From: Stereum hirsutum FP-91666 SS1
Taxonomy: Eukaryota; Basidiomycota; Agaricomycetes; Russulales; Stereaceae
Direction of reading: 5' to 3'
NCBI RefSeq assembly: GCF_000264905.1
Contig: NW_006763146.1
Span: forward strand, 1,233,308 to 1,297,307
DNA: 64,000 nucleotides
Shown here: one piece after another, positions 1 through 11,346 of the stretch
Position numbering within the stretch: the first letter of the stretch is position 1
Layout of the letters: each line of letters opens with the position of its first letter
Notes under the pieces: model-generated
The model's input: only the letters and a program-made list of their open reading frames with translations
The model's database searches: none
What the model was told of the DNA's origin: nothing
Made by a program: the position numbers and the translations under genes

Positions 1-1027
1 ACGATGTCATCGCGTCTGTCGCTGGAACAGTCGAACGTGTAAACAAGCTGGTCACCGTTCGTGCTCTCCGAACAAGGTAGGGACCTCCCTTCAAATCACA
101 GGTACGGTGCTCACCCGTTCCCAAGATATAACCCCGAAGTCGGTGATCTTGTCGTGGGCCGCATCACCGAGGTATGCTCATGTCGTCTGCTATGTATCGT
201 ATTTTTAAAACCGCAAATAGGTCCAACCGCGGAGGTGGAGAGTAGACACAAATTCTCGTCAGGACGCGATACTGATGCTTTCCTCAGTCAATCTACCGGG
301 CGGTGTTCAAGTAAGACAGCGTCATTCTCGTATTTTGTACGTTCAGACGCTGATAGGGCCGCACGCGGTAGAGAAGAAAACTTGAGAGCGATGAGCTGCA
401 GATGCGGAATTTCTTCGAAGAGGGCGACCTCCTAGTCGCCGAGGTCCAAGCTTTCTTTTCAGACGGAGCAATGTCCCTCCACACTCGCTCGTTGAAGTAC
501 GGCAAGGTGTGTTTGGCCATTTTCTTTACTGGGGGATACGTCAGAGTCTAAATTTTTCGGTGCCAGCTACGAAACGGACAGCTCGTCACGGTTCCGCCGA
601 TCCTCGTTCGGCGGTTGAAGTCTCATTTCATGCCATTACCATGCGGAGTCGATTTGATTCTGGGTCTTAACGGATATATATGGGTCAGTAAGCATGTGAA
701 AGAGAGCGAGCAAGAGGGGGAAGAAGGCTTCGACTCCGAGGCGGTCTATTCCAACAGGAACGATGTGAGTGCATCGATATCGTGTCTTCCACCTTCTTAT
801 TTGTTAGCTAACTGGTTTAAACTACTCAGAACATCGACGATGCGACTCGAACTGCCATTTCCCGGGTCGCAAACATTATCCACGTCCTAGCATCACATTC
901 GGTACCTTTGACGGACATTGTGCTGCTTGAGGCCTACGAGTGGGCTGTCGAACAGGATCTCGAAGTCAAGGACCTATTACAACTCGAGATAGGAGAGGCT
1001 CTAGTTACTTCCTTGACCGGTCGGTGA
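1..1027 (+). CDS. RRP4: Exosome complex subunit RRP4 (EXOSC2), 5' end cut off by window
   Basis: RNA-binding cap subunit of the RNA exosome, which processes rRNA 3' ends and degrades RNA in nucleus and cytoplasm. The window opens inside the gene. The spliced product begins [17 protein letters not shown] and continues with the S1-domain signature [16 protein letters not shown]. It goes on through a serine/leucine stretch ending NLPGG, the block [22 protein letters not shown] (as EVQAFFSDG then [11 protein letters not shown]), then [14 protein letters not shown] of the KH-like domain. This closely follows human EXOSC2. Introns as I read them are about 77-123, 172-229, 270-374, 507-567 and 767-831; the acceptors at 123 and 374 were chosen because they restore family-conserved residues. 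The stop is TGA at 1025-1027, giving a C-terminus of roughly the family's usual extent. The initiator codon and N-terminal residues lie outside the window. Confidence 0.9.
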
Positions 1028-2083
1028 TATCACAGCATATATATAATGAAGCATACCGCACGGCGCGAGTGCGCTTGTCACAGTTGTGGCCCTGTTTAGT
1101 GCCACCGACAGAATGTCGTGGCATGCCTTGGGGCAGGCCGGACCACTTCTTCCTCTTCCTGGATCCTGCACTTGCTTCGGGGGGATGTGGAATGGCCCGC
1201 GAACGCAATGTCCAGACTTATCCTCTTGAACGTAAACCATAGATATGTCGAAAACCAGTTCGTGACTTATATGTGTAATATTGTTCATATGTCCCTTCTC
1301 CTTTCTCCCCCTCCCCCACTGCACTGCAGGCTCCGGCTATCCTGAATCATGGCAGAATAATCACCTTAACCGCCAACATGAACGAAAGGCATCCGTCTTG
1401 CCGGCGAAACACCCTTCTCTCGGAGACTCCGAATTGCGTGGTCGAAAGCGTAAGCCTGGAGCATATTCGAGATCGACTCCTTGTCTCAGAAATAATAGAT
1501 GAAGTATCCGGTAAGCTTGCGCATACAACCGAGTAGCTTTCATAGAGGTCTCGCGGGTATCATAGGGAACATCGATACGAGAGTGATGTGCGCCCGATTC
1601 TGGCTCAGCAGATGGTTCGGCTATAGCAGAGTACGGATGACGGTAAAGGGGGAAGCGAAGGAGTAGAGGAATTTGGAATGAAAACAGGACAAGAACTCTG
1701 AGCAAACCATAATGACTCGTCGTTGAAGGGTCCTTCTGGAGCAGCACGTAGAGGAATGATGTCGGGGGGCGACATGGCGAGGACGATTTGGAACCTGTGC
1801 GGAGGGGAGGAAGAGTCCACTCTCCACTTTTCGTTACTAGGCATTGCGCGTTCCAAGAATCGAAGGACAGATCGAGCAAGGTCGGGGCTAGAGAGTCAGG
1901 AAAACTACTACAATGTGTCGTCTTAAAGCAAGGGCAAGTCGTTTGGTTAGGAGGAAGATAGCGAGTCACGCTCGTCCAACTTGACGCGTGTGGCAACGGA
2001 ATGTCGGAACTTGGGCTGAGTCTCAATTCTGAGTAGAACGATGACGGAACGCCACAATCACAAGTCACCCAACAACACTCAAA
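1028..2083. other. Intergenic, about 1.05 kb
   Basis: Lies between the RRP4 stop and the MBL-fold gene. It holds a long minus-strand open frame (1361-2068) with unconvincing composition and a short plus-strand open stretch after an acceptor-like site near 1330. I could not tie either to a family, so I treat the interval as RRP4 3' UTR plus the promoter of the next gene. Confidence 0.4.
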
Positions 2084-3502
2084 ATGAGGACTGACAAGGC
2101 AGAATCCACAGGGCTCAAGTCCGTAGAGAAACTCACCATCACATTCCTAGTCGACAACACGCTCGAATGGTTCGGAAAACTTCCCCCAGGATTCACGAAC
2201 GAGATCCGGAATCACCTCACAGAGCACAACCCACGCCGCGACCCGCTCACGGGCGCGCCGTTTCTTGAACTGGACGATTATTGCTGTGGCGCTCATGGGT
2301 TCTCTGCTCTCATTGTAACTAAGCTCTTCTTCGGCTACGAAACTTATACCTCGGGAGAGAATAATCTTCGCTCATACATCATGGGCATACCAGGAAACGC
2401 AGGAGACCGCGTCCTCCCCATCGTATCTGACTTTATTTGATACCGGCCCAGATCGTACATCGCTCATCCGAAATATCAAGTCGATGCACGTTCCCGTCAG
2501 CTCTATCGAGCGAGTCATCCTGTCGCATTGGCACCGCGATCATAGCGGAGGAATCCTCTCCTTCCTCGACCATCGAAACGAAGTGGCACCTTCATCCGAA
2601 TCGTCTCCGCCATGCATCTTCGACCTACACCCTGATCGTCCCATCGCCCGTGGCATAGCGCCTCCTCCACGAAACGATGTGATATGCCGTCTGCCTGAAG
2701 ATCCGACTTTTAATGAGATCGAGGAGAAGGGCGGGGTTGTCGAGAAGAGCAGTGTGGGGCATGCTGTCGCTGGTGGGACTGTCTGGGTAAGCGGTGAGAT
2801 TCCTAGGGTGACTGATTTTGAGGGTGGGCTCCTAGGAGGAGTAAGATGGCAGAGTGACGACAATGCGTCGATGGGTAGTGCAGGGAAGTGGGTGCCCGAA
2901 CCGGTTGGTCGCCACAGTTGAGACAGATCATCCGGTTATGGAGGGAGGACTCATGCTCGGTAAATTCAATGCAGCATATCATGGATGAGCGTTATGCAGC
3001 CATCGACGTGGTCGGAAAGGGCCTGGTAATCTTCAGCGCGTGAGTATGCGCTCCATACTCTTTGTTTATACATAGTCAGTCGAACTATTTATCTTGCTAC
3101 AGATGCTCTCACGCTGGGATCATCAACGTCGTCAAAGACGCCGTCAACACGTTCTCTCGGCCAGTCTACATGGTGCGTCAAGACATCCCTGGTCCTTCCG
3201 AGTTGCTGATCGCAATTATTTTCATCCTCATGATGGTCCCACAGATTATCGGAGGTCTTCACCTCGGTGGACCCGAGCTCGCCCCTCGAATCCAACCCAC
3301 CGTCCATTTCCTGTCTCGACAGCTTATTCCAGCCCCGACATACGTCCTTCCGATGCATTGCTCAGGTTTCAACACGAAGATAGCCCTCGAAGCAGAGCTG
3401 GGCGAGGGTTGCGTTCCTGCGGGTGTGGGCCACAAGATTGTCGTTAATGGGGATCGGGTGGGGGAGGATAGGCTGATGGAGGGTAGTTGGCGTGAAGGGT
3501 AG
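2084..3502 (+). CDS. Metallo-beta-lactamase-fold hydrolase
   Basis: Probable zinc-dependent hydrolase of the MBL superfamily, related to the group that includes archaeal/bacterial dihydropterin phosphate synthase-like proteins (COG1237 type). The metal-binding motif HWHRDH falls near residue 120, after a strand reading TLFDTGPD. A second conserved histidine is in SACSHAGI and a third in IIGGLHLGG and the later PMHCSG block. Introns: 2315-2402, 2904-2974, about 3041-3103 and 3173-3243; each restores frame and family-like sequence (for example EP joined to HIMDERYAAIDVVGKG). The stop is at 3500-3502. The start ATG at 2084 is the first in the open frame. No signal peptide is visible, so a cytosolic enzyme is likely. 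The natural substrate cannot be inferred. Confidence 0.85.
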
Positions 3503-4088
3503 ACGCACACCAGGACGATTGGTGCACGATGTGTGTTTAGGAGGACAACAGAAGTATTCATAAAGTACTACTTACGTGACTTGTACCGCACCGCACGCAC
3601 CCACATCCTACCACACCACGGATATATGTAAAGTAAAACCAAACCACTCGTAAGTTGGGGGAATAAAGATGTTGAAAGCATCGATGGACGAATGAAGAGA
3701 AGGGAAGGAAAGGCGACTAAAAAGCATGCATAATTGTATTCTACAGAGTTCAAAGAAGAAGGAGGGGATCCAGTTTCAGTTTAGGGAGGGAGATCCAGGT
3801 ATGTAGGTGTGAATGTGTGAATGTAGAATGTAGTTAGTATATATTGAACGTTGTTGGACTGCGTCGAAGAACCGGTATGTCATCGTTGGAACTTGTCATG
3901 AGTTGGTCAGAGTACGTGCGAATGTAGGCAGGCAGGTTGATGTATAGATATGTAGATTGGAGTGTGATAGATTGATACGTATCCAAGATGAAGATGAAGA
4001 AGATGAGAATAAAAAATTGAATGAGGTGGGAAGGATGGGGAACGAAAAGCAAGACAGGACAAGGAATGATGACGATGAAGTTGACAGA
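3503..4088. other. Convergent intergenic region
   Basis: Separates the 3' ends of the MBL-fold gene (+) and the DUF4048-like gene (-). It is A/T- and G-rich low-complexity sequence with GAAGATGAAGAAGATGAG-type runs near 3985-4010, and presumably holds both 3' UTRs. No gene seen. Confidence 0.5.
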
Positions 4089-6182
4089 TTACCAGTTCCA
4101 CTCATCCTCGTCATCTTTAGCTTGACTTTGATTCTGTTTGACAGCAGGCGTGGTCGCAGCCCGAGTCGGAACCAGAGGCCTCATCGGTTTCGCGGAGTTA
4201 GACAATCCAGTAAGGTTCGTCTTGGGAGTTACAGGCGTGACCGGTGCGGTAGAGTCTGGCGTCAAGACAGATGCACCGAGGCTTACGAGAACGTCGTCGT
4301 CATCGTCCATGAGCGAAGTATGAGATGGGTTTCGACGAACGGGAGGCGTTGACGGCGTGTTTTCTGTGCTGGGAGAGACGATGGCGAATGGTGTGGCGGA
4401 AGGAGATGGAGAAGAGAGAGCGGCGAATACGTCGGAGAGAAGTAAAGATGCACGTTTTGAGCCTTTAGAGAAACTGAAATGATAGGCGACAACTCAGTTA
4501 ACAGCAAACTAAAAGGGGAAAGACAGGCAGATACATACGTTTTCCCGTTCTGCAGATCCTCGAACTTCTTCCCAACACTTCCGACCCAGCCTTGCGCTCC
4601 CATAGCGGACAAACTCCCAATACCTGGTATACTCGTCGGGGTCTGCGCAGCGCCCGTCTGCATCCCGCTCAAACTCGACCTCTTCTTCGGCATCTTCACG
4701 TCCTGCGACTTTAACTCAGGCTCTGCCTCGTCCAGCGAAACAAGGGGCGGGGCCTCGCGCGACCGTCGGCGATGAAGCTTCGAGCTGGCGAGACCCAAGG
4801 GTGGAGGTGAAATAGATACAGGCGAAGAAGAATTCGAAGGCGGTTGAGAATGGCGGCGTATGAATTTAGGATTAGGACTGAGCGTCGGTGTGGCGCCCGT
4901 GTCCCGTACCATCAACTCCTGACTACCGACCTGGTCCTCAGTGTCCGACTCCTCCTTATGTACACCCAAAATCGGCTCGTCGCCCATCCCCAACGACGAC
5001 GCCGAGGACTGCGACAGCCTCGTGCTCCCGCTCATGCTCGTGCTCCCCGTCGCGGCCGTCGAAGTGGACGAGGTGGACATGTGGGCCGCGTGTCCACGCC
5101 CGTGGCCGTGGCCGTGGCCGTTAGCAATACGCCTCCCAAGCGTCGAAGATCTGGCAGACGACGAGGAGGGCGCATGTCCGCGCGAAATCGAAGAAGGAAC
5201 GACGGGTGATGAAGCTCCCGAGGAGGATAAGGCAGGCGAGGTAAGTCCTGCTGCGATTAGACGGCCCATTCCCTGCATGCCCTCCACAAACCCATCAAAG
5301 ACGGCTCCGTTACCGTGATTCGTGGACGAAGCGCTCGCACCATTGGAAGAATGGCCTTGGGATTGTTGTGTAGTATTATTGCTGTTGCTGCTGCCGTTCG
5401 TACTGGGCGTGCTGGGGGTATTTGAGGAGACAGAGGGAGAGTAGGTCGAGCTGAGGGCCTTGCCAAAGTCGCGGTTGACGATGCGTTCCCATTTCTGTTT
5501 GAGCTGGAGGAGTTCTGCTTCGTGCGAAGAGAGCTGTGAGCGGAGTTCGAGACACTTGGACTCCTTCTGAGCGATGAAGTGCAAGAGATCGGCATGCCTA
5601 TTCAGGGTGGTGAGCATTGTGCGTAAATATAGAACATGAATGAAAGAGAGAGTCGTACTTCTCAGCGAGTGTCAGCGCTGCAGCTGCTCGTTCCGGACGA
5701 GGGTCGAACGACGACCGACGCGCCTCCTTCAGCTTTGACTTGGAAGCAGCACTGCTCAGCGACACGCTCCTGCTCAACGCCGGACTAGGACTCGCAGAAC
5801 CGCTCTCGCTCTCACTGGCCGCAGCCGATGTGGGGACAGTGGGCGAGCGTATCCGCCAGTGTCTCTCGCTGTCGGGAGGAAGGTAGGAGATGGAAGACTG
5901 ACGACGAGCGACCTTGAGACTGCTCGGGCGACTCTTGTGCGCGTTCGGCTGGAAGACGAGTTCGGTGGTGGATGAAGGGGTGGAATAGGACATGGACGTC
6001 GTGCTCGACGGGAGTGGTGTGCCGGCTGGGCTCGCTTGAGAGGACAACAGCAAGGCCGGGTTCTGTTGGCCGGGATCAGAGTCGACGAGATGAGGGAGGT
6101 GCAACGGCCGAGGCGCGTTTACGGACGGTGTGGTTACTATGGGATTTGGGGTCGGCCGGCTCGTTTTCGACGGTGTGCTCAT
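4089..6182 (-). CDS. DUF4048-like disordered fungal protein
   Basis: A Ser/Thr/Pro-rich protein of about 600 residues with one predicted helical segment. That segment spans the exon 1/exon 2 junction and reads HADLLHFIAQKESKCLELR then QLSSHEAELLQLKQKWERIV, resembling the coiled-coil core of fungal DUF4048 proteins. The rest is low complexity, including a His/Gly run (NGHGHGHGRGH) and Asn/Ser runs. The C-terminus ends in an acidic DDEDEWNW tail. The start is ATG at 6182. Introns are 5600-5658 (donor gtacga, joining LAEK to HADLL) and about 4478-4537 (joining LQNGKT to FSKGSKRASLLLSDVF). Function is unknown; the composition suggests a phospho-regulated scaffold or trafficking factor, which is inference. 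Confidence 0.7.
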
Positions 6183-6788
6183 CGTGAGCGGGCTGGCTTG
6201 GGTGGATTCAAAAGGAGGGTCGGCGCTGCTGCATACGCTGAGCAGGACTGGCTATATACGCTGGTCGACACAGACTGTGCACTCGCTGGGTGAACGTTCA
6301 AAAGATCGTCTTGGGTGTTGGCCGAGATCGAAGCCGGCGCGGTCTCTATGGGTCCAATATTTCGTTTCAAATTCGCGTGTTCAACACCAACAGGACGGTC
6401 TCCTCCAACAAAATCGCAGCAAATAATATAACTATCTAAGTCCCAGCAGAAGTTACGCAGAAGCGCAGGCAAGGAGGTGGTCTCGAAGTCCACACTCATG
6501 TATCGAGGATGACAGTTCACTATGGAGCAGATAATAGGCCGACCTCACGAGCAAACAGAGGATTGAATGGCCATTACGGAATGTTTTCGTCTGCACTCAT
6601 TCAATGAAACAACTGGACAGTATGTGGCCGCATTGAAATGGATCTTGACCCAACAGGTTTGCAGGCCTTCGGACAGGGGAGGAGGGTGTATGATGGAATG
6701 CATGTTTTTGTCATTGAGTCTAGAGGAGCACCATCCGGTCTACGTCTGTCATGGCATCCCAGAGCTGAGTACGAGTACAGAGATATGC
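6183..6788. other. Intergenic, upstream of the DUF4048-like gene
   Basis: Contains the presumed 5' UTR and promoter of the minus-strand DUF4048-like gene and the 3' UTR of the ATP synthase subunit k gene. Short open frames on both strands show no family-like content. Confidence 0.4.
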
Positions 6789-7328
6789 TCAGTGCTTCGC
6801 CTCCTGCTCGGCCTCGGCGATGTACTTCTTGATGCTGTTCATCCTAGTAAGTTGTTATCCGCTCATTCTTTGAAACAAAAAGGGAGGTGGTACTCACAAG
6901 TCCTCCTCCTCTCTGTTGAATCAGCCAATGTGTACACCGAAAGGCCAAGTCATACCACAACATAACAAAGACATAACGCACGTATATCCAGTACACGTCC
7001 GAGCAGAACACGAGCAGAACAACCGTCAGCAAACAGTTTCAGCTGGGAGCACTAAAACAGAACATGACGCACGACGACGATGACTTGAAGGTAACAGCCT
7101 CCTTCACCTGCTCCAACGTCTGCTTCGCTCCCGACGCGGGCTGCTTAGGCTTGCTCTCGCCCGACATGGCGAGATAGGACGCGGCGACGGTGGCAGAAAG
7201 AGTGCCGATGGAGAGCCACTTGGTTTTGACCGTCTGGCCGAGAATTTGGCTGTAAATTCACGAGCAAGACAGGCAGTCAGCATTCGTTTAGAACGAAGAG
7301 CAGAAATGGGGAAGGCGCACTAGGACAT
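6789..7328 (-). CDS. ATP19: ATP synthase subunit k, mitochondrial (small Fo accessory subunit)
   Basis: Predicted 80-residue protein encoded by four small exons, which is why no single open frame reveals it. The spliced N-terminus is MSYQILGQTVKTKWLSIGTL, followed by a hydrophobic segment (SATVAASYLA) and a charged Lys/Pro/Glu linker. The C-terminus is EEEDLMNSIKKYIAEAEQE-AKH. This matches the layout of fungal subunit k: short N-terminus, one membrane helix, and an acidic C-terminus ending in a helix with the (I/L)AEAE pattern. Subunit k sits in the Fo part of F1Fo-ATP synthase in the inner membrane and contributes to dimer stability. Introns: 7250-7320, 6913-7084 (donor weak, so this boundary is the least certain) and 6844-6897. 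Stop at 6789-6791. Confidence 0.72.
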
Positions 7329-7955
7329 GGCGGTGAGGAGGACGTGGAGGACGTTTGCTGCAGGGCGTGCTCGGGGACGTTGACGGTTCGGCGGAATCGG
7401 AGGGAGCCGGGAGTTGCCGATTTCTTCGAATAGTGCTCAAACTCGCTGAAATTCTTTGATTTGGACTCTTTACTGCCTACTACGTTATCCACATAGTCTC
7501 GTTTCCGATTCCTTTCTTGAAGACAGTAATAACTGGCCCCAGTATCTCTAATGATTGTGAAGAACGCAAGTTGATCGCACGAGCTTGAGTCAGAGGAACA
7601 GAATCAGTCTCTACTTCATCTTTACGACGTTCGGGCGTTCTAGATTTTCACCCATAATTCAACGGCTCGACTACAGCATTGCTTGTGGTCGCCATACTCT
7701 TCATACTCCCCCGATGGCATTTGTACTCCAGAGAGCATTTGCGTGCACCAGCAGGCTACCACGTCGGACCTCTCCCGCTCCCCTTCAAAAGCGCCGCTGA
7801 AGCCCCTGAGCATCGTGTTTGACGTTGACTAACATGCTGATTTGACTTCCTGATAAGCAGCAGCAGAATGCATATATACAGCCCTCCGTGAGATTGTAAG
7901 TCCTTCTCCTCCTTTTCCACCTTCTTCCTCTGCCAAGGCATTTTTTCAGGCTGAC
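7329..7955. other. Intergenic between subunit k gene and esterase array
   Basis: Divergent interval of about 630 bp carrying both promoters. The esterase-side TATA box is annotated separately. No other gene is evident. Confidence 0.45.
7872..7879 (+). promoter_or_regulatory. TATA box of esterase paralogue A
   Basis: The motif catatatac lies about 80 bp upstream of the ATG at 7956. Equivalent TATA motifs sit 60-90 bp upstream of the other three paralogues. Confidence 0.55.
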
Positions 7956-9314
7956 ATGACGCGACTATTTGCCAGAGCATTAGGTTGTCTTGCTTTCTGC
8001 GGCCACGTATTCGTACTAGCATGCTCGAGCAATCCGGATGCGAGATATCCCCGACGGCCGAGCCAAGAGTCAGCCTACATCCGTGACTACTTCTATGCAG
8101 GTGGCTCCTGGGTGGACGATGGTTCAGGCCAAGGAACTCGTGTGCTGCAGGGTCAGATGTATGTGGAGAGGTTGTCGCCGCCTTTTGGTGCTACCCATCC
8201 ATATCCATTGGTATTCATCCATGGGTCTGGTCAGACGGGTACGGTAAGGTTCGCTTTTGTGTACTGAGCATTCACCGGATCGTTTGTTAACTTCCTGCTG
8301 TTACTTACTCAGAATTTCCTCAATACACCTGATGGTAGGAAAGGTTGGGCGTCTTGGCTCATAGACCGCGGATACGAAGTACGTCACAGAATATGAGCGA
8401 GCTGTATGAGCTATACGATTATTCACGATCGTATCCCGAATAGGTCTACATCGTTGATCAGGTCGCTCGCGGCCGGTCATTATGGTTCCCGGGAAACGAA
8501 ACATTAGCTGCTTTCTCCGCAGAAATCATCGAACAATTATTCACCGCCAGTCGAGAACTGGGCACATGGCCACAAGCCTCTTTGCACACCCAATGGCCCG
8601 GCGTGAGTCCACTTCCATCCACTAACATGTCGAAAGAGGCTGACTGAGCGAAATCAACATGTACAGTCGGGACGAATAGGAGATCCTATATTTGACGCAT
8701 ATTACGCTTCAAACGTCCAGTTCCTCACCAACAACACATTCGTGCAGCTAATCCTCAAAGATGCAGGGGCGGCACTTCTAGATATCATAGGCCCCTCCAT
8801 CATCATCGCGCATTCTCAAGCAGGCTGGTTCCCCTGGTTATGGGCCGATGCACGTCCGAACCTCGTCAAAGGCATCCTAGCCATCGAACCCGCCGGACCT
8901 CCCTTCGAAGATTGGTTCGACGCCGACGGCACCCCAACACGTCCTTACGGCCTCACCGACATCCCACTCTCCTACAATCCCCCCATCACGGACCTCGCCA
9001 AACCGCTCACCACTGCCGTCTACCCATCTACGCATCCGAACGAGTACGACTGTGTGTTACAAGCCGAGCCCGCGCGCCAGCTCGTGAATATGCGACATAT
9101 ACCGGTGTTGGTGGAGACGGGCGAGGCGAGCTTTCATGCGCAGTACGACAGATGCGTCGCGCTGTTTTTAAGGCAGGCGGGTGTGTTGAAGACGGAGTTT
9201 GTGAATCTGGGGGACGTCGGGATACGGGGGAATGGGCATATGCAGTTTTTGGAGAAAAATAATTTGGAGATTATACGGTGGTTGGAGGAACGTTGGATTG
9301 GGAGGATACGGTGA
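7956..9314 (+). CDS. Secreted alpha/beta hydrolase, Esterase-713-like (paralogue A)
   Basis: Predicted 385-residue secreted esterase-like enzyme. A hydrophobic N-terminal segment ([21 protein letters not shown]) looks like a signal peptide. The oxyanion-loop strand reads [14 protein letters not shown]. The nucleophile elbow is [10 protein letters not shown] (Ser about 220), the acid is in [10 protein letters not shown] (Glu about 245) and the His is in GNGHMQF (about 361). The Ser-Glu spacing of about 24 fits the Esterase 713 family, which uses Glu as the acid. Introns: 8244-8312, 8379-8443, 8603-8666. First of four tandem paralogues and the most divergent; it lacks some of the N-glycosylation-like NxT sites of the others. 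The substrate is unknown; plausible roles are detoxification of lactones or esters, or carbon acquisition. Confidence 0.85.
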
Positions 9315-9640
9315 TTGTAACTATTGGTGCGGATGAGTTATTCTTTCTCGGTCCGTGCGGGTGTGTGTTTCTAGTGGATGAGATCGCTGATTCTCGGTTT
9401 GGTTTGCAGCGGGAAGGGTGCCGTACATGCGCGTCAGGGCTTTCCGAATCTCGTGCTAACCTGGGTGTTATTGTACTCTATGAATATAACGTGGACAATA
9501 CGAGCTAGCTTTGGTAAGACAAGGTGCTGAGCCCGAGCCCGCGTACGTTGACCATTCTTCTTCCTGACGTCTGCGGTCCCATGATGGCGAGGAAGTGAAC
9601 TACGCCAAAACTATACGCAAGTAGGCGCTGCAGGAGACGA
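9315..9640. other. Intergenic between esterase paralogues A and B
   Basis: Presumed 3' UTR of A and promoter of B. A block near 9530-9580 (GAGCCCG, then ATTCTTCTTCCTG, then GGTCCCATG) resembles a block upstream of paralogue C near 11200-11255, consistent with promoters copied along with the genes. Confidence 0.45.
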
Positions 9641-9647
9641 TATATAG
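9641..9647 (+). promoter_or_regulatory. TATA box of esterase paralogue B
   Basis: TATATAG, 65 bp upstream of the ATG at 9706. This spacing is part of why I prefer 9706 over the ATG at 9652, which lies only 5 bp after the TATA box and would not be in the transcript. Confidence 0.55.
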
Positions 9648-9705
9648 CATCATGTCGTTGGTTTTAGGAAGCCACGGGTTTCCTCTCTGCGCGAATCCTT
9701 CTGGC

Positions 9706-11027
9706 ATGTTGCTATCGTCTGCTCTGCCTTTGCTGCTCTGTGTTCTCGGTTTTTTGTGCACCACCGCGACTGTACGCAGTTCCAACCCGATATGTTCGAG
9801 CCCCGAATTAGCATATGTCCGGGACTATTTTACGGCCGGGGGGTCCTATACGGACGATGGCACCGGTCAAGGAACACATGCTTTTCAAGGCCAGATGTAT
9901 GTCGAGTGCCTCATCCCTTTGAGAGGTGTGAGTCATTCGTATCCTCTGGTCCTCATTCATGGAACAGGACAGACGGGGACAGTGAGCAACACAGATGATA
10001 TCACTATTTGATGCTCTCAACAGCTGACCGTACTTCAAAGGACTTTCTTAACACACCTGACGGGAGAAGAGGATGGGCATCGTGGCTCATTGATCAGGGC
10101 TACGAGGTGGGCCACATATCTATCCTGTATGGCACTGTAGTTGTCTACTGATTCGCACCATGGGGCATGAATAGGTGTATATTATTGATCAGGTTGCTCG
10201 TGCGAGGAGTATGTGGTTGCCTACAAATGGAACCATGGCCGTTATCTCCGCAGAGGACATCGAACAACGGTTTACTGCCGCACAGGGTTTCAACTTGTGG
10301 CCCCAGGCTGCATTACATACCCAATGGCCCGGTGTACGTGCTGCTCTCTTCCTCGTCAGCATAATCTTACTGAATGTCTAAATAGACAGGGAGGATGGGC
10401 GATCCAATATTTGACGCTTTCTATGCGTCTAATGTACAATATCTGAGCGACAACACACTGGAAGAGATCGGCATGAAAGCAGCCGGCGTTGCACTGCTCG
10501 ACATCATTGGACCCTCGATCCTCATCGCTCACTCTCAAGGGGGCCTGTTCCCTTGGCTTTGGGCCGACGCGCGCCCTGAACTGGTCAAAGGAATTCTTGC
10601 TATCGAACCCTCCGACCCGCCTTCCCAAGATGAGGTTGTCGACAACCTGACTGCCCGCGCCTATGGCCTGACGGATATCCCACTTACTTATGACCCCCCA
10701 GTGACGAACGCAACCACGCCTCTGGCCACTGAAGTTCATCCGTCGTCGAATCCGAATCGGTCGTCGTGTATTCTCCAAGCAGAGCCTGCCCGCCAGCTCG
10801 TGAACTTGAAGCATATTCCGATCTTGGTCGACACGGGCGAGTCGGGCTATCATGCATTGTATGACCATTGTACTGTCGAGTTTTTGAGGCAGGCGGGGGT
10901 ACTGGCGGAGCATCTGAGGCTCGAGGATGTTGGGATACATGGGAACGGGCATTTTCAGTTCATGGAGAGGAATAGCTTGGAGATCGTTGCGTATTTGGAG
11001 GAAAATTGGATTGGGAAAATTCATTGA
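9706..11027 (+). CDS. Secreted alpha/beta hydrolase, Esterase-713-like (paralogue B)
   Basis: Second member of the array, predicted secreted. The start at 9706 gives a clean signal peptide (MLLSSALPLLLCVLGFLC); an in-frame ATG at 9652 would add 18 non-hydrophobic residues and sits too close to the TATA box. Key blocks: LVLIHGTGQTGT, then [21 protein letters not shown], then [14 protein letters not shown]. The nucleophile elbow is AHSQGGLFPW, the acid is in LAIEPSDPP and the histidine in GNGHFQF. Introns: 9982-10040, 10107-10174, 10334-10385, at the same positions as in A, C and D. Several NxT/NxS sequons (NGT, NLT, NAT, NRS) suggest glycosylation. Closest to C and D in sequence. Confidence 0.86.
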
Positions 11028-11266
11028 TTGATACGGTTGTGCTTCCTTTCCTGTCCGTACCGAATACGCTTTTTAAAACTCATTCTAACGTCAAGGTTCA
11101 CTCTTCTAGAAGTTGGTATGGGCTTGGCATGTATATGTAGGTCTTATTATAGATCTGCGACGCAGCCAGAATTGACAATACAGGCTTCAGCGTGACACGG
11201 TGCCCCGAGTCCGTGCACACTTTGTCATTCTTCTCTGGCGCCTATGGACCCCGTGAAGAAGAACAG

Positions 11267-11274
11267 TATATAAG
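11267..11274 (+). promoter_or_regulatory. TATA box of esterase paralogue C
   Basis: TATATAAG, 80 bp upstream of the ATG at 11347. Confidence 0.6.
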
Positions 11275-11346
11275 AGTGCACCCCGAGACTCGCGCTCGGT
11301 ACAAGTCTGCACGTTTCCGCCCTGGCTCTACTCGTTTCCTCTCACT

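Noticed and set aside
1330..1530. Plus-strand stretch APAILNHGRIITLTANMNERH following an acceptor-like site
   Set aside because: Could be an exon of an unseen gene, but I found no coherent upstream exon or family, so I did not annotate it.
1361..2068. 235-codon minus-strand open frame
   Set aside because: Biased composition (Ser/Pro/Leu/Arg), no domain-like pattern, and no splice or promoter context; most likely chance.
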